A stretch of 64,000 bases of DNA from Mycobacterium avium subsp. avium (GTDB taxonomy: Bacteria; Actinomycetota; Actinomycetes; Mycobacteriales; Mycobacteriaceae). Position 1 is the first letter of the stretch. Every line of letters starts with the position of its first letter. Below the pieces are notes generated by a model. It saw only the letters and a program-made list of their open reading frames with translations, searched no databases and had not been told where the DNA came from. The position numbers were made by a program, and so were the translations under genes. The stretch covers positions 2,728,001-2,792,000 of the forward strand of contig NZ_CP046507.1 in the NCBI RefSeq assembly GCF_009741445.1, given 5' to 3'. Positions 10,469 to 21,260 of this stretch are shown piece after piece.

Positions 10469-11373
10469 GCGGTTGTCCTCTCTCTCTCAGCCAGCGAAGG
10501 ACCCATGGTCGCGGGCCGGCCTTTAAGCACCACCGCCGTGGTGTTCCGTACCAGGTCCTGCCTCCGGCAACCGTCGTGCTCCTGGCCGCACACTCACCGG
10601 CCCCTGCTCGGAGTGCCAACACCCCGAGACGCCGTCGATATCCTCAAGCACCGCATCCAAATTCGCGCTTTCCGCCAATCGAATGGACTGCAGGAAGGCT
10701 TTCGGTATAGGCGGCGATGATACAACACGAGCGCGGGACCGGACCGGCGGGCGGATGCCGCCGCCGGGCCGCTGACAGCCGCCTGCCCGAGGGGCCCTTG
10801 TCCATCCCACCGCAGACAACCAACCGAGCGCGAGGTCTCCCGCCCGTCCGCTCGGCAACCACAGGGTCGCCTCATCGGATCCGATCGATTTCGACCGTCA
10901 CGCGGAATGCCTTGTCCCGCAACGCAATGCATGCGTCCGGACGCGTTCAGAGGTGCGATGATCAGCCCGCTCCCACACAGCGTTCGTCCGACATCTCGAC
11001 ACTCCCAGCAAGCTCAAGGGTCTTTACCGCGGCCCAGCCGCTGCTGGATCACCGACGCAAACCTGTGGCAGCGAACGAACAAGTCGTACAGCGAATGTAC
11101 GCATGCCGTTCCGGTTGCGCATCTGCAAGGTCAACGAGTACGGGTCTTCTCCGCGGAGCGTTGCATCAGTATCGTCGGGTAATCGCGCGGGTATCGTCAA
11201 GTGTCCGCGCCGGCCTGTGTCCGGCGCGGGGCCGGATCCGTCCCGCCAACACCGCCGTGCCGGTCGGCCGTTGCACGCATATCCGCGCTTCGCGGCGACG
11301 GCCATTGCCGCCGGGGTTATGTTGGTGCCGCCAGCGGGGCCGAACCGCGGCCGTCCGGACCGAGGAGAACAGA
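10469..11373. other. Divergent pks/papA3 intergenic region, no gene supported
   Basis: About 0.9 kb separates the PKS start from the papA3 start. Open frames exist on both strands but none shows a recognisable domain, ribosome site or mycobacterial protein-like composition. The frame upstream of papA3 that is open from 10717 is rich in Arg/Pro/Thr and does not resemble any PapA N-terminus. The region should hold the divergent promoters of both arms. I could not pick a convincing -35/-10 pair. Confidence 0.6.
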
Positions 11374-12795
11374 TTGCGCATCGGGAAAATCACGATCGGC
11401 TCGCTCGGTGATTGGACACCGACCCCCGGACCGGTCACCTCCTGGCACCCGACCGCCGCGGCGGCCGAGAAGGTGCGCCAAGCGCCGGCCAGTCCCGTTC
11501 CGGTCAGCTACATGCAGGGCCAGCATTTGCGCAATTATCACGAGCGGACCGCGGCGGGGCTCGATTTTTCCCGTCAAATCATCGCCACCTGTGACGTGCC
11601 GGGCCGTTGCGATATCTCGGCGATGAATTACGCCGTCAACGCCTACTTGCGGCGTCATGACACATTCCGCAGCTGGTTCCACCACAGCGGCGATGGGGAG
11701 TTCGTCAGGCACACCGTCAGCAACCCCGCTGACATCGAATTCGCCCCGATCCACCACGGCGAAATGACGGCGGAGGAAATACGCGCTCATGTCGTGGCGA
11801 TACCCAATCCGCTGGAGTGGGGCTGCTTCACGTTCGGGGTCGTGCAAAACGAGGAATATTTCACTTTCTTCGCCGCCATGGATCACGTGCACGGGGACGC
11901 GACGCTGATCGGCACGACGATGCTCGAGGCCAACGGCATGTATGCGGCGGCGAGCGCGGGCAGCGAACCCCTCGAGCTGCCCGATGCCGGCAGCTTCGAC
12001 GACTTTTGCGCCCGCGAGCGGGAGTACACGTCGGCGTTGACCGTGGATTCGCCCGAAGTCCGCGCGTGGATCGACTTCGCGGAGAACAACAATGGCAGCT
12101 TTCCGGAATTTCCGCTGCCGCTGGGCAACCCGTCCGAGGCGACCGCCAGCGCCATGGTCTCCGAGCTGGTGATGGACGCCGAACAGACGGAGCGATTCGA
12201 ATCGGCCTGCACCGCCGTCGGCGTGCGGTTCATCGGCGGCTTGTTCGCCTGCATCGCCCTGGTGGAGCACGAGCTCACCGGCGCGCTCACGTATTACGGC
12301 CTCACCCCCCGGGACACCCGCCGAACCACGGACAATTTCATGACGCAGGGCTGGTTCACCGGCCTGGTCCCGATCACCGTGCCCATCGCGGCGGCCTCGT
12401 TCGCCGATGCCGCGTGGACGGCACAGACCTCGTTCGATTCGGGCCAGCAATTGGCGAAGGTGCCCTATTACCGGGTATTGGAATTGGCGCCCTGGCTGAA
12501 GTGGCCGCAACCCAACTTTCCGGTCTCGAATTTCTTCCACGCCGGCGCCGCTCCCCTCAATGCCGTGCTCGCCGCGGCCGACCTCGGCTATGCCAACAAC
12601 ATCGGGATCTACTCCGACGGCCGGTATTCCTATCAGCTCACCATTTACGTGTTCCGGTACGGCGAGGGCACGGCCATGGCCATGATGTACCCGGACAATC
12701 CGGTCGCTCACAAGTCGGTTGCCCGCTACACGGAGACGATGAGGTCCGTATGCGGGCGGGTCGCCGACACCGGGCATTGGGGGCGCGTTGCGTAG
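11374..12795 (+). CDS. papA3: PapA3-like acyltransferase (condensation-domain family)
   Basis: This 473-residue protein matches mycobacterial polyketide-associated acyltransferases (PapA1/PapA2/PapA3) along its length: N-terminus MRIGKITIGSLGDW, then DFSRQII, then RRHDTFRSWF. The catalytic HxxxD is His171-Val-His-Gly-Asp175. The start is TTG 11374, because homologues begin MRIG and a GAGGAG site lies 7 bases upstream; the longer open frame is non-coding in character. PapA3 enzymes acylate trehalose to mono- and diacyltrehalose in the cytosol. Here it would make the diacyltrehalose intermediate that MmpL10 exports. It is followed 118 bases later by mmpL10 on the same strand and probably shares its transcript. 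Family assignment is firm; the exact acyl donor is inferred. Confidence 0.9.
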   Translation: MRIGKITIGSLGDWTPTPGPVTSWHPTAAAAEKVRQAPASPVPVSYMQGQHLRNYHERTAAGLDFSRQIIATCDVPGRCDISAMNYAVNAYLRRHDTFRSWFHHSGDGEFVRHTVSNPADIEFAPIHHGEMTAEEIRAHVVAIPNPLEWGCFTFGVVQNEEYFTFFAAMDHVHGDATLIGTTMLEANGMYAAASAGSEPLELPDAGSFDDFCAREREYTSALTVDSPEVRAWIDFAENNNGSFPEFPLPLGNPSEATASAMVSELVMDAEQTERFESACTAVGVRFIGGLFACIALVEHELTGALTYYGLTPRDTRRTTDNFMTQGWFTGLVPITVPIAAASFADAAWTAQTSFDSGQQLAKVPYYRVLELAPWLKWPQPNFPVSNFFHAGAAPLNAVLAAADLGYANNIGIYSDGRYSYQLTIYVFRYGEGTAMAMMYPDNPVAHKSVARYTETMRSVCGRVADTGHWGRVA

Positions 12796-12913
12796 CGTGG
12801 GTTAGTTCGATGGCTCCTGAAAGATCGCGTGGAAAATCGCGCGGCTCGGCAGCGGCGTCGGCGGGTGCCGCCGCCGGATGTCCCCGACCGCGCCGGCCGG
12901 GGATGAGGTCGAG

Positions 12914-15900
12914 ATGCGCCGGATAGCCGATTTCGTGGTGCGCTGGCCCTGGCTGGTGATCGGGTTCTGGGCGGCATTGGCGGTCGCCCTGCCGCTGGCC
13001 TTCCCGTCCCTGGCCGAGATGGCCCAGAAGCATCCGCTGGCGATCTTGCCGGGCAACGCACCGTCCAATGTCGCCGCCCGCCAGATGACCGAGGCGTTCC
13101 ACGAATCGGGCTCGGATGACCTGCTGTTGGTGGCGTTGACCGACGAGAAGGGTCTGGGCCCCGCCGACGAAGCCGTCTACCGCAGGCTGGTGGACGCGCT
13201 GCGCCGGGACACCCGTGACGTGGTGATGGTGCAGGACTTCATCAGCGCGCCGCCGCTGCGTTCGGCCGTGACCAGCAAGGACCGCAAAGCCTGGGTACTG
13301 CCCGTCGGCATCGCGGGCGAGTTGGGCACCCCGCAGTCATACGCGGCGTTCAACCGGATCGCCGGCATCGTCAAACAGACCCTGGAAAAACATGAAAACG
13401 GTCCGGCCGCAACGTCTTTGACGGTGAGCCTCACCGGCCCCGCGGCGACCGTCGCCGACCTCACCGTCGCGGGCGAGCGGGATCGACTGCCGATCGAGCT
13501 GGCGATCGCCGTTCTGGTGCTCGTCGTCCTGCTGGTCGTTTACCGCAGTGCGGTCACGATGCTGCTGCCGTTGGTGACGATCCTGTTGTCGCTGGTGATC
13601 GCGCAGGCGGCCGTGGCGGGCTACTCGCAATTGACGGGCTCGGGCGTATCCAACCAGTCCATCGTGTTCCTGAGCGCGATCATGGCCGGCGCCGGGACGG
13701 ATTACGCCGTCTTTCTCATCAGCCGCTATCACGACTTTCTGCGCCGGGGGGACGATTTCGATCAGGCGGTCAGGAAGGCCCTGATCTCGATCGGCAAGGT
13801 GATCACCGCGTCGGCCAGTACGGTCGGGATCACGTTTCTGCTGATCGGCTTCGCCCGGATGGGCGTGTTCAAGACGGTCGGGATCTCGTCGGCGATCGGG
13901 ATCGGCGTGGCCTTTCTCGCCGCCGTGACGTTGCTGCCGGCCATCATGGTGCTCGCCGGGCCGCGGGGTTGGATCAGGCCGCGGCGCGAACTGACCACCG
14001 GGCTGTGGCGGCGTTCGGGCATCCGCATTGTGCGCCGGCCGCGGGCCCACCTGGTGGCCAGCGTGCTGGTGCTGATCATCCTGGCCAGCTGCGCGGGCCT
14101 GGTGCGCTACAACTACGACGATCGCAAGGCGTTGCGGCCGTCGGCCCCGAGTTCGGTCGGCTACGCCGCGCTGGAGCGCCACTTCCCGGTGAATCAGTCC
14201 ATCCCGGAGTACATCCTCATCCGGTCACCGCACGACCTTCGTACCCCGCAGGCCCTCGCCGACCTGGAACAGCTGGCCGATCGAGTCAGCCAACTGCCGA
14301 ACGTCAGCGTGGTCAGCGGCATCACCCGCCCCACCGGGAACGTGCCGGAGCAATTCCGGGCCACGTATCAGGCCGGCGCGATCGGCAGCATGCTGGCCGG
14401 CGGGTCCACCATGATCAACGACCAGACCGACGACCTCAACCGCCTGGCCCGGGGGGCCGGCACCCTGGCCGACAACCTCGGCGACGTCCGCGGCCAGGTC
14501 AACCAGCTCGCCGCCAGCGTGCGCGAACTGGAGAATGCGTTCTCGTCGACGAAAAACCAGTACAGCGGCGACGCGCTGGTCAACCAGGTCGACATCGCGG
14601 CCCGGCTGGTCGACCACGTCAACTCGCTCAGCAACGCCATGGGGTGGAACTTCACCGCCGCCAAGAACATGTTCGCCTGGATCGGCCCGGTGCTGGCGGC
14701 GCTGCAGGGCAACCCGGTCTGCGACGCCGACTCGTCGTGCAGCGCCACCCGCGCGACGTTCGAGCAATTGGTGGGTCCGCGCGGTCAGGCCGACCTCGAC
14801 GCGATCGATGACCTGTCCCACCAACTGCAGGCCTATCCCGACAAACGGGCCCTGAAAGCATCCACCGACCGGCTGCGCAACGCCTTCGCCAAACTCAACG
14901 ACGTGCTGCGGGCGATGGGAATGGATCGGCCCGGCGGCCTGCAGTCCAACCTGACCACCCTGCAAAACGGCGCCGACCAATTCGCCGGCGGCAGCCGGCA
15001 GGTGGCCGACGCGGTGGCCCAACTCGTCGACAAGGTCAAGCAGCTGGGCGCGGGGCTCAGCGAGTCGGCGGCGTTTTTGTTGTCGTTGAAGCACGACGCG
15101 GCCCACCCGGCGATGGCCGGGTTCAACATCCCGGCGCAGCTGCTGCGTCTGCCGCAGTTCCAGGAGGCCGCCAAGGTGTTCATCTCACCCGACGGCCACT
15201 CGGTGCGGTACCTGGTGCAAAGCAAACTGAGCCCGTTCAGCACCCAAGCCGTGGATCAGGTCGACGCGATCACGGCCACGGCCCGGGGCGCCCAGCCCAA
15301 TACCGCCTTGGCCGATGCCGAGGTGTCGATGGCCGGATACACCGTCGGCCTCAAAGACACCCGGGACTACTACCAGCACGACATCAAATTCATCATCGCG
15401 GTCACCCTGCTGGTGGTGCTCCTGACGTTGATGGCGCTGCTGCGCGCGATCGTCGCGCCGCTGTATCTGGTTGCCACCGTGGTCATTTCGTATTTGTCGG
15501 CGGTGGGCGTCGGCGTGTTGGTCTTCCAATTTTTGCTCGGCCAGCAATTGCATTGGAGCGTGCCGCCACTGGCGTTCGTGGTGCTGGTCGCGGTGGGTGC
15601 CGACTACAACATGCTGCTGGTCTCCCGGATGCGTGACGAGTCGCCGCACAGCATGCGCTACGGCATCATCCGCACCCTGAGTTCCACGGGTGGAGTGATC
15701 ACCGCCGCGGGTCTGATCTTCGCGGCCTCGATGTCCGGTCTGCTGTTCTCCAGCATCGGCACCGTGGTGCAGGGCGGTGTGGTGATCGGGGTGGGGATCC
15801 TGCTGGACACCTTCCTGGTGCGCACCGTCACCGTTCCCGCCATCGCGGCGCTGGCCGGACGGGCCAACTGGTGGCCGTCACGCATTGCCGTCCGGCGGAA

Positions 15901-15922
15901 CCCGGTTAGCGGGCAGCCATGA
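12914..15922 (+). CDS. mmpL10: MmpL10-like RND lipid transporter
   Basis: Predicted 1,002 residues, the same length as M. tuberculosis MmpL10. Two MMPL/RND halves are visible: a first TM helix at ~7-30, a periplasmic porter loop, then a TM bundle with the [17 protein letters not shown] motif. A second loop contains long helical stretches, and a second bundle has the [16 protein letters not shown] motif. The Asp-Tyr pairs are the proton-relay signature of MmpL proteins. I chose ATG 12914 (GAGG site 5 bases upstream, protein begins [13 protein letters not shown]) over ATG 12878, which has no good ribosome site. In the TPP and DAT/PAT systems MmpL10 moves diacyltrehalose across the inner membrane. 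The assignment as mmpL10 rests on similarity plus the papA3/PE/fadD context. Confidence 0.88.
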   Translation: MRRIADFVVRWPWLVIGFWAALAVALPLAFPSLAEMAQKHPLAILPGNAPSNVAARQMTEAFHESGSDDLLLVALTDEKGLGPADEAVYRRLVDALRRDTRDVVMVQDFISAPPLRSAVTSKDRKAWVLPVGIAGELGTPQSYAAFNRIAGIVKQTLEKHENGPAATSLTVSLTGPAATVADLTVAGERDRLPIELAIAVLVLVVLLVVYRSAVTMLLPLVTILLSLVIAQAAVAGYSQLTGSGVSNQSIVFLSAIMAGAGTDYAVFLISRYHDFLRRGDDFDQAVRKALISIGKVITASASTVGITFLLIGFARMGVFKTVGISSAIGIGVAFLAAVTLLPAIMVLAGPRGWIRPRRELTTGLWRRSGIRIVRRPRAHLVASVLVLIILASCAGLVRYNYDDRKALRPSAPSSVGYAALERHFPVNQSIPEYILIRSPHDLRTPQALADLEQLADRVSQLPNVSVVSGITRPTGNVPEQFRATYQAGAIGSMLAGGSTMINDQTDDLNRLARGAGTLADNLGDVRGQVNQLAASVRELENAFSSTKNQYSGDALVNQVDIAARLVDHVNSLSNAMGWNFTAAKNMFAWIGPVLAALQGNPVCDADSSCSATRATFEQLVGPRGQADLDAIDDLSHQLQAYPDKRALKASTDRLRNAFAKLNDVLRAMGMDRPGGLQSNLTTLQNGADQFAGGSRQVADAVAQLVDKVKQLGAGLSESAAFLLSLKHDAAHPAMAGFNIPAQLLRLPQFQEAAKVFISPDGHSVRYLVQSKLSPFSTQAVDQVDAITATARGAQPNTALADAEVSMAGYTVGLKDTRDYYQHDIKFIIAVTLLVVLLTLMALLRAIVAPLYLVATVVISYLSAVGVGVLVFQFLLGQQLHWSVPPLAFVVLVAVGADYNMLLVSRMRDESPHSMRYGIIRTLSSTGGVITAAGLIFAASMSGLLFSSIGTVVQGGVVIGVGILLDTFLVRTVTVPAIAALAGRANWWPSRIAVRRNPVSGQP

Positions 15923-15962
15923 CGTATGTGAGACTAGAGAAGCCGACGGGTCAGGAGTAGGG

Positions 15963-17093
15963 ATGAAGCAACTACTCGCAGGAGTGACGGCGCTGTTAAG
16001 TGTCAGTACCGCAGGGTATTTCGGCATCGGTACGGCAGCGGCCGACGGCGGGCCCATCGGCGGACCGCCCACCCCGGGCGCGCCGGGCGACCAGACCGCC
16101 TACGCTCTTGGCGGCGCGCACGTGTTGGGCATCCCCTACGACCAATACATCCGTATGGAGGGCGCGGACTGGTTTCCCGGCCAGCAGCGCCAAATCGTTC
16201 GCTACCCGGCCGGGCAGGTGCAGGGACACGTGCTCGAGCGACTCTTCCCGGGCATCGGCAAGCTCGACGAATCCTTCCCCGGCCTGGGCATGGACGGCCC
16301 GAGCGTGGGCGAATCGGTCGCCGAGGGGATCGACAATCTCGATGCGGCGATTCGCACCACCGGGCGCCCCGGCACCGCGATCGGCCTGTCGGAGGGCGCG
16401 TTCGTGGTCGACGGCGAGCAGGCCCGATTGGCGAACGACCCCACCGCTCCCCCGCCGAACACGCTGAACTTCGCCACGTTCGGCGACCCGATCGGGCGGC
16501 ACGCCTTCGGTCAGAGCTTTCTGACCGCCATGTTCGGAGTCGGCAGCGTCGTTCCCGCACTGGACTACACCATGCCGCCGCCGTATGAGAGCCAGTACGA
16601 CACCAACAGGTTCGTCGCCGCATACGACTCGATCGCGGACTTTCCCGATCGGCCGGACAACATGTTCGCGCTCGCCAACACGCTGATGGGGCTGGCGACG
16701 GGTCACACCGCGGTGGCCTTCACCAATCCGAGCATGGTGCCGCCGCAGAACATCAGAACCACGATCAACTCCCGTGGCGCCAAAGACACCACGATCATGA
16801 TCCCGGAAAAGCACCTTCCGCTGGTGATGCCGCTGAAATACATCGGGATCGACGAAAACACGCTGAACAAGCTCGATGCGATCCTGACCCCCCGGGTGAA
16901 CGCGGGCTATTCACGCAACGACGACCCGGCGACCGCCCCGGTGCAGGTGGACCCGGTGCACGGCTTCGACCCGGCCGAGGTCACCGCGCCGGCCAACCAG
17001 GCGACGTTCGGCGGCGGCGCCGACCCGCTGTCGCAGATCATGGCCGGGGCCATGTCCGTGTTGTCGCACGGCGCGGGCGAAGCCGACCACTGA
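15963..17093 (+). CDS. Secreted PE-PPE-domain serine hydrolase/acyltransferase (Chp2/Rv1184c-like)
   Basis: 376 residues with an N-terminal signal sequence or membrane anchor (about residues 1-27, ending TAAADGG). The PE-PPE (alpha/beta-hydrolase) domain has its nucleophile in GLSEG, Ser143. Despite the domain name there is no PE or PPE N-terminal module. In M. tuberculosis Rv1184c (Chp2) completes polyacyltrehalose. In M. smegmatis the equivalent gene of the TPP locus performs the last acyl transfers in the outer envelope. A GGAG ribosome site precedes ATG 15963, 40 bases after mmpL10. Its job is inferred to be extracytoplasmic transfer of polyketide-derived acyl groups onto diacyltrehalose. 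The fold assignment is good; the substrate is inferred from neighbours. Confidence 0.85.
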   Translation: MKQLLAGVTALLSVSTAGYFGIGTAAADGGPIGGPPTPGAPGDQTAYALGGAHVLGIPYDQYIRMEGADWFPGQQRQIVRYPAGQVQGHVLERLFPGIGKLDESFPGLGMDGPSVGESVAEGIDNLDAAIRTTGRPGTAIGLSEGAFVVDGEQARLANDPTAPPPNTLNFATFGDPIGRHAFGQSFLTAMFGVGSVVPALDYTMPPPYESQYDTNRFVAAYDSIADFPDRPDNMFALANTLMGLATGHTAVAFTNPSMVPPQNIRTTINSRGAKDTTIMIPEKHLPLVMPLKYIGIDENTLNKLDAILTPRVNAGYSRNDDPATAPVQVDPVHGFDPAEVTAPANQATFGGGADPLSQIMAGAMSVLSHGAGEADH

Positions 17094-17132
17094 CTCCGAG
17101 CACGAAAAACCGACTATCAGTACGGACGTGAT

Positions 17133-18878
17133 GTGATGCCTATGTCCCAGTCATCTATTCTGTCGATGCTGCACGCACGGGCCAGCCTGCGTCCCGCTGA
17201 CATCGCGTTCACCTTCACCGATTACGAGCGCGACTGGGCGGGTGTTCGGGAGAGCCTCACCTGGTCGCAGTTGTCGCGCAGAACCATCAACGTGGCGCGC
17301 GAGCTTCACCTTCATGGTTCGGTGGGAGACCGGGCGGTAATCCTTGCGCCCCAAAGCCTCGACTACATCGCGGCGTTCCTCGGCTCGATGCAGGCCGGGC
17401 TCGTCGCGGTTCCACTCCCGTTGCCGCACCGCGGCTCGAGTCATGAGCGGGTCAGCGCGGTGCTTGCCGACACCTCGCCGTCCGTCGTCCTGACGACGTC
17501 CGCGGTCGCCGAAGACATCACCGAATACGTGGACAAGGCCTGCCTGGACGCAGTTCCGAAGATCGTCGAGATCGATTCGCTGAACCTCGACGTCGACGGC
17601 GGACCACACGTGCGGGCGGCCGACCTGCCCAGCGTCGCCTATCTGCAGTACAGCTCGGGTTCGACGCGGCAGCCCACCGGGGTGATGATCTCGCACCGCA
17701 ACCTCAAGGTGAATTTCGAACAGTTGATGCGCGGCTTTTTCGCCGACGCCCACGTCAAGGCCCCCTCGGATCTGACCATCGTGTCCTGGCTGCCCTTCTA
17801 CCACGACATGGGTTTGGTGCTCGGGGTCTGCGCCCCGGTCCTGGGTGGCTACCGGGGCGAGTTGAGCAGTCCGCTTTCGTTTTTGGAGCGGCCGGCCCGA
17901 TGGGTGCAGGCCCTGGCCAGCAGCCCGCACGCGTGGTCGGCGGCACCTAACTTCGCCTTCGACTTAGCGGCCCGCAAGACAACCGACGGCGACCTGGCCG
18001 GCCTGGACCTCGGTGGCGTGCTGGGCATCATCAGCGGCGCCGAACGGGTGGAGCCGGCCACCTTGCAACGCTTCGTTGATCGGTTCGCGCACTTCAATTT
18101 TCGCGACGAGATGGTGCGTCCGTCGTACGGCTTGGCGGAGGCGACCGTCTTCGCGGCGGCCGGCACCTGGAATGAATCGTCGGGAGCGGTCCGCTTCGAT
18201 ACCGACGAACTGTCCGCCGGACGCGCCCGGCGGTGCCCGGCCGGGTCCGGCACCGCGTTGGTCAAATACCAAGTGCCGCAGTCACCGACGCTGCGCATCG
18301 TCGACGGCGACACCCACCGGGAGTGCCCGCCCGGCGTGGTCGGCGAGATCTGGGTGCATGGCGAAAACGTGGCCGACGGCTACTGGCGCAAGCCGCCGCA
18401 CGAACAGTCCTGCTTCGGCGCCTCGCTGCGGGATCCCTCGCCCGGCACGCCCGGCGGGCCCTGGCTGAAAACCGGCGATCAGGGTTTCCTTTTCGACGGC
18501 GCGCTTTTCATCGTCGGCCGCATCAAGGACCTGCTGATCATCAACGGCCGCAATCACTATCCCGAGGACATCGAGGCGACCGTGCACGAGATCACCCGCG
18601 GCCGGGTCGCGGCAATATCGGTCCCGGCCAACGGCACCGAAAAGCTGGTCACCATCATCGAATTCAAAGAGCGCAGCGATTCGGCGGACACGTCGCACCG
18701 AATCGCGAGCGTCAAAAGCGATGTCACGGCGGCGATATCCAACGCGCACGGCCTGAACGTCGACGACGTCGTGCTGGTATCGCCCGGATCCATTCCCACC
18801 ACGACGAGCGGCAAGATCCGCCGCGCCGGCTGTATCGAGCAGTACCGTCAGCGGCAATTCACCCGGTTGGACAGCTGA
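17133..18878 (+). CDS. Long-chain fatty acyl-AMP ligase (FadD23/FadD21 type)
   Basis: 581 residues of the ANL superfamily, FAAL branch. The P-loop-like motif [11 protein letters not shown] lies near residue 175, followed by [20 protein letters not shown] and WLKTGDQGF. The C-terminal catalytic lysine is in TTSGKIRR, Lys561. FAALs activate fatty acids as acyl-adenylates and load them onto a partner PKS rather than onto CoA. Here the partner is presumably the divergent PKS. Start is GTG 17133, but ATG 17136 and ATG 17142 are in frame and equally possible, and no strong ribosome site decides. Similar to FadD21/FadD23, which serve acyltrehalose and sulfolipid loci; fadD23 is the name used in the TPP locus. 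Confidence 0.9.
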   Translation: MMPMSQSSILSMLHARASLRPADIAFTFTDYERDWAGVRESLTWSQLSRRTINVARELHLHGSVGDRAVILAPQSLDYIAAFLGSMQAGLVAVPLPLPHRGSSHERVSAVLADTSPSVVLTTSAVAEDITEYVDKACLDAVPKIVEIDSLNLDVDGGPHVRAADLPSVAYLQYSSGSTRQPTGVMISHRNLKVNFEQLMRGFFADAHVKAPSDLTIVSWLPFYHDMGLVLGVCAPVLGGYRGELSSPLSFLERPARWVQALASSPHAWSAAPNFAFDLAARKTTDGDLAGLDLGGVLGIISGAERVEPATLQRFVDRFAHFNFRDEMVRPSYGLAEATVFAAAGTWNESSGAVRFDTDELSAGRARRCPAGSGTALVKYQVPQSPTLRIVDGDTHRECPPGVVGEIWVHGENVADGYWRKPPHEQSCFGASLRDPSPGTPGGPWLKTGDQGFLFDGALFIVGRIKDLLIINGRNHYPEDIEATVHEITRGRVAAISVPANGTEKLVTIIEFKERSDSADTSHRIASVKSDVTAAISNAHGLNVDDVVLVSPGSIPTTTSGKIRRAGCIEQYRQRQFTRLDS

Positions 18879-18918
18879 GGGAGGCGCTCGCCGATCGGGC
18901 CGCCTCACAGGCATATCG

Positions 18919-19569
18919 ATGTTGATCACCGTGCTGGTCATGGCCGCGGCCGTCAGCGTCGAACCGTTCCGCATCGGCATGGCCGTGCTGATGATGACGC
19001 GGCCCAGACCGGTGCTGCAGTTGCTCGCGTTCCTGGCCGGCGGCTTCGCCATGGGCATGACGGTGGGCCTGGTGGTGCTGTTCCTGCTGCGGCGGGTGCT
19101 GCTGGGGTCCAGCTACTTCACCGTGCCGAAGGTTCAGCTGCTGATCGGTGTGCTGGCGCTGCTGGTCGCGGCGGCGCTGGCGGTGGACGTCCCCCGCTGG
19201 TTGGGTTCGCGGCCCGCCGCGATGGCGCGGCCGGCCCAACGATTGCTGAACGGCGACTCGTTGTCGGTCGCGGGCCTCGCCGGCCTCGGCATCGCGTTGC
19301 CCTCGGTCGACTATCTCGCCGCGCTCGCCGTCATCGTGGCCTCGGGCGCGGCGGCCGCGACGCAGGTCGGCGCGCTGCTGCTGTTCAACGTCGTGGCCTT
19401 CGCCCTCGTCGAGATTCCGCTGCTGGCCTATCTGGTGGCGCCCGCCAGAACCGCCGCGTCGATGACGGCCTTGCACAACTGGATTCGATCGCGCCGCCGA
19501 CCTCAGGTCGCCGTCCTGCTGGCCGCGGCCGGCTGTGTGTTCCTCACGGTCGGCGTGACCGGACTTTGA
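18919..19569 (+). CDS. Gap-type integral membrane protein
   Basis: 216 residues, about six predicted membrane segments and short polar loops, with the family feature MLITVLVMAAAVSVEPFRIG at the N-terminus. It belongs to the Gap (GPL addressing protein) group of small mycobacterial membrane proteins that accompany mmpL genes in glycopeptidolipid, lipooligosaccharide and sulfolipid-type loci. In M. smegmatis Gap is needed for glycopeptidolipid translocation. It starts 40 bases after fadD and probably belongs to the same transcript. It is inferred to assist export of the glycolipid made here. There are no catalytic motifs. The family call is good; the cargo is inferred. Confidence 0.78.
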   Translation: MLITVLVMAAAVSVEPFRIGMAVLMMTRPRPVLQLLAFLAGGFAMGMTVGLVVLFLLRRVLLGSSYFTVPKVQLLIGVLALLVAAALAVDVPRWLGSRPAAMARPAQRLLNGDSLSVAGLAGLGIALPSVDYLAALAVIVASGAAAATQVGALLLFNVVAFALVEIPLLAYLVAPARTAASMTALHNWIRSRRRPQVAVLLAAAGCVFLTVGVTGL

Positions 19570-19635
19570 GGCCCGGCGCGCGGGCGCGGAGCCGGGATGA
19601 ACATAATGAGGCAATCGCACGGCAAAGGAGCCCCG

Positions 19636-20691
19636 ATGAGCAAGCCAAGCACCACCCGTCCGCTGCGGGTGATCCAGTGGACCACCGGCAACATCGGGCG
19701 GCGTTCGCTGCATGCCATCATCGGCCGGCCCGACATGGAACTGGTCGGGGTCTATGCGCACGGCGCCGAGAAGGTCGGCGTCGACGCCGCCGAGCTGGCG
19801 GGCTGGCCGGAGCCGACCGGGGTGGCGGCCACCAACGACATCGACGCGCTGCTGTCCCTGGGCGCCGACGCGTGTTGCTATAACCCGTTGTGGCCCAACG
19901 TCGATGAGCTGGTGCGGCTGCTGGAGTCGGGCGTCAACGTGTGCACCAGCGCGGCCTGGATCACCGGCGGCAAGCAGACGCCCGAAGACCGTCGGCGCAT
20001 CGAAGAGGCCTGCCGGAAGGGCAATTCGACGATCTTCGGCAGCGGCGCACATCCGGGCATGACCAACATGGTCGGCATGGTGCTGTCCGCGTCCTGCGAG
20101 CGGGTCGACGAGATCCGGATCACCGAGTCGGTGGACTGCTCCACCTACGAATCGGCGGAAACCCAGACGGCCATGGGGTTTTCGCAAGACCCCGACACCC
20201 CGGGCCTGGCGGAAAGCGTGCGGCGGGAAAGCGAGGTGTTCGCCGAGTCGGCGGCGATGATGGCCGACGCGATCGGGGCGAAGCTGGACAAGATGACCTT
20301 CGACGTCACCTTCACCGCGGCCACCGGCGACTCCGACCTGGGCTTCATGAAGATTCCGGCCGGCACGGTCGGCAGCGTCTACGGCTATCACCGCGGCTGG
20401 GTCGGCGACCGCAACGTCGTCAGCGTCGGGTTCAACTGGACCATGGGCGAACACGTGGTGCCGCCCAAACCGCTCGAGCACGGCCACGTCATCCAGGTGT
20501 TCGGGCTGCCCAACATGCGCACCGTGCTGCACTGCCTGCCGCCCAAGGACTGGACCGAACCCGGATTCATGGGGCTCGGCATGATCTACACCGCGATGCC
20601 GGTCACCAACGCGGTGCCGGCGGTGGTGGCGGCCAGACCGGGGATCGTGACGCTGGCGGATCTACCGCCGGTCACCGGCCGGCTGGGCTGA
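19636..20691 (+). CDS. Rv0926c-like NAD(P)-dependent reductase (dihydrodipicolinate-reductase-like fold)
   Basis: 351 residues. The N-terminus RVIQWTTGNIGRRSL is a Rossmann nucleotide-binding motif, followed by the family stretch GSGAHPGMTNM. The protein resembles mycobacterial Rv0926c, a conserved protein annotated as dihydrodipicolinate-reductase-like or amine-dehydrogenase-like with no proven substrate. ATG 19636 was chosen over the upstream in-frame ATGs because AAAGGAG sits 7 bases before it and the Rossmann strand follows at the expected distance. An Rv0926-like gene also accompanies gap in the GPL region of M. smegmatis, so its position here next to gap suggests a link to the same lipid system. 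Function in that pathway is unknown. Confidence 0.75.
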   Translation: MSKPSTTRPLRVIQWTTGNIGRRSLHAIIGRPDMELVGVYAHGAEKVGVDAAELAGWPEPTGVAATNDIDALLSLGADACCYNPLWPNVDELVRLLESGVNVCTSAAWITGGKQTPEDRRRIEEACRKGNSTIFGSGAHPGMTNMVGMVLSASCERVDEIRITESVDCSTYESAETQTAMGFSQDPDTPGLAESVRRESEVFAESAAMMADAIGAKLDKMTFDVTFTAATGDSDLGFMKIPAGTVGSVYGYHRGWVGDRNVVSVGFNWTMGEHVVPPKPLEHGHVIQVFGLPNMRTVLHCLPPKDWTEPGFMGLGMIYTAMPVTNAVPAVVAARPGIVTLADLPPVTGRLG

Positions 20692-20745
20692 CGCCTATGC
20701 CGTTCGCCACACCGGACGGCCCCCGGGAGGAACGCTTGCGTGCAC

Positions 20746-20764
20746 TAAGGTTAGGATGCCTAGC
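20746..20764 (+). promoter_or_regulatory. Candidate IdeR iron box upstream of mmpS
   Basis: TAAGGTTAGGATGCCTAGC agrees well in its left half with the mycobacterial iron box TTAGGTTAGGCTAACCTAA (nine of the first ten bases). The right half is poor. It lies 32 bases upstream of the mmpS start. In M. tuberculosis mmpS4/mmpL4 are IdeR-controlled and export siderophores, which makes the position meaningful. Treat as a weak or half-site candidate. Confidence 0.35.
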
Positions 20765-20795
20765 TGAGGTGAGCTTTGCGGAAGGCGGTCAGGTG

Positions 20796-21260
20796 GTGGC
20801 TGGTCCAAACTCAGAGAGCCGCCCAGGCGTCCTGAGCCGCGCGCGCAAACAAGCGTGGATACCGCTGGTGTTGGTGGTCGTGCTGGCCGTCTCGGCGCTG
20901 ATCGTGTCGCGGTTGCACAAGATCTTCGGGTCGGAGGATCTCAACGCGAACGCGGGCAAGGGGATCGAAATCGTGCAGTTCAACCCGAAGGTCGTCGTCT
21001 ACGAAATCTCCGGCGCGCCCGGCAGCACGGCCAACATCAACTACTGGGACGAGAACGCCAACACCCATCAGGTCAACAACGCCCCGCTGCCCTGGTCGAC
21101 CACGATCTCGACCACGCTGCCCTCGGTGAGCGCCAACATCATGGCCCAAAGCGACGGCAGCACCATCAGCTGCAAGATCACCGTGGACGGCGTCGTCCGC
21201 GACAACCAGAACTCCGACGGCCATAACGCCCAAACCTTCTGCCTGGTGAAGTCCGCATGA
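20796..21260 (+). CDS. MmpS family membrane protein
   Basis: 154 residues: one N-terminal membrane helix ([20 protein letters not shown]) followed by the MmpS periplasmic domain. That domain has the conserved strings [21 protein letters not shown] and the terminal CLVKSA seen in MmpS4/MmpS5. MmpS proteins are accessory subunits of MmpL transporters. The start is GTG 20796 (GTG 20793 is possible), after GGAAGGCGG; the open frame extends far upstream but only in a non-coding register across the reductase gene. Its stop overlaps the mmpL start as ATGA, indicating coupled translation. Whether the pair exports siderophores (MmpS4/L4-like) or glycopeptidolipid-type lipids is not decidable from sequence alone. 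Confidence 0.85.
   Translation: MAGPNSESRPGVLSRARKQAWIPLVLVVVLAVSALIVSRLHKIFGSEDLNANAGKGIEIVQFNPKVVVYEISGAPGSTANINYWDENANTHQVNNAPLPWSTTISTTLPSVSANIMAQSDGSTISCKITVDGVVRDNQNSDGHNAQTFCLVKSA

Noticed and set aside
10717..11373. N-terminal extension of PapA3
   Set aside because: Homologues start at MRIG; the upstream stretch is Arg/Pro-rich and a good ribosome site precedes TTG 11374.
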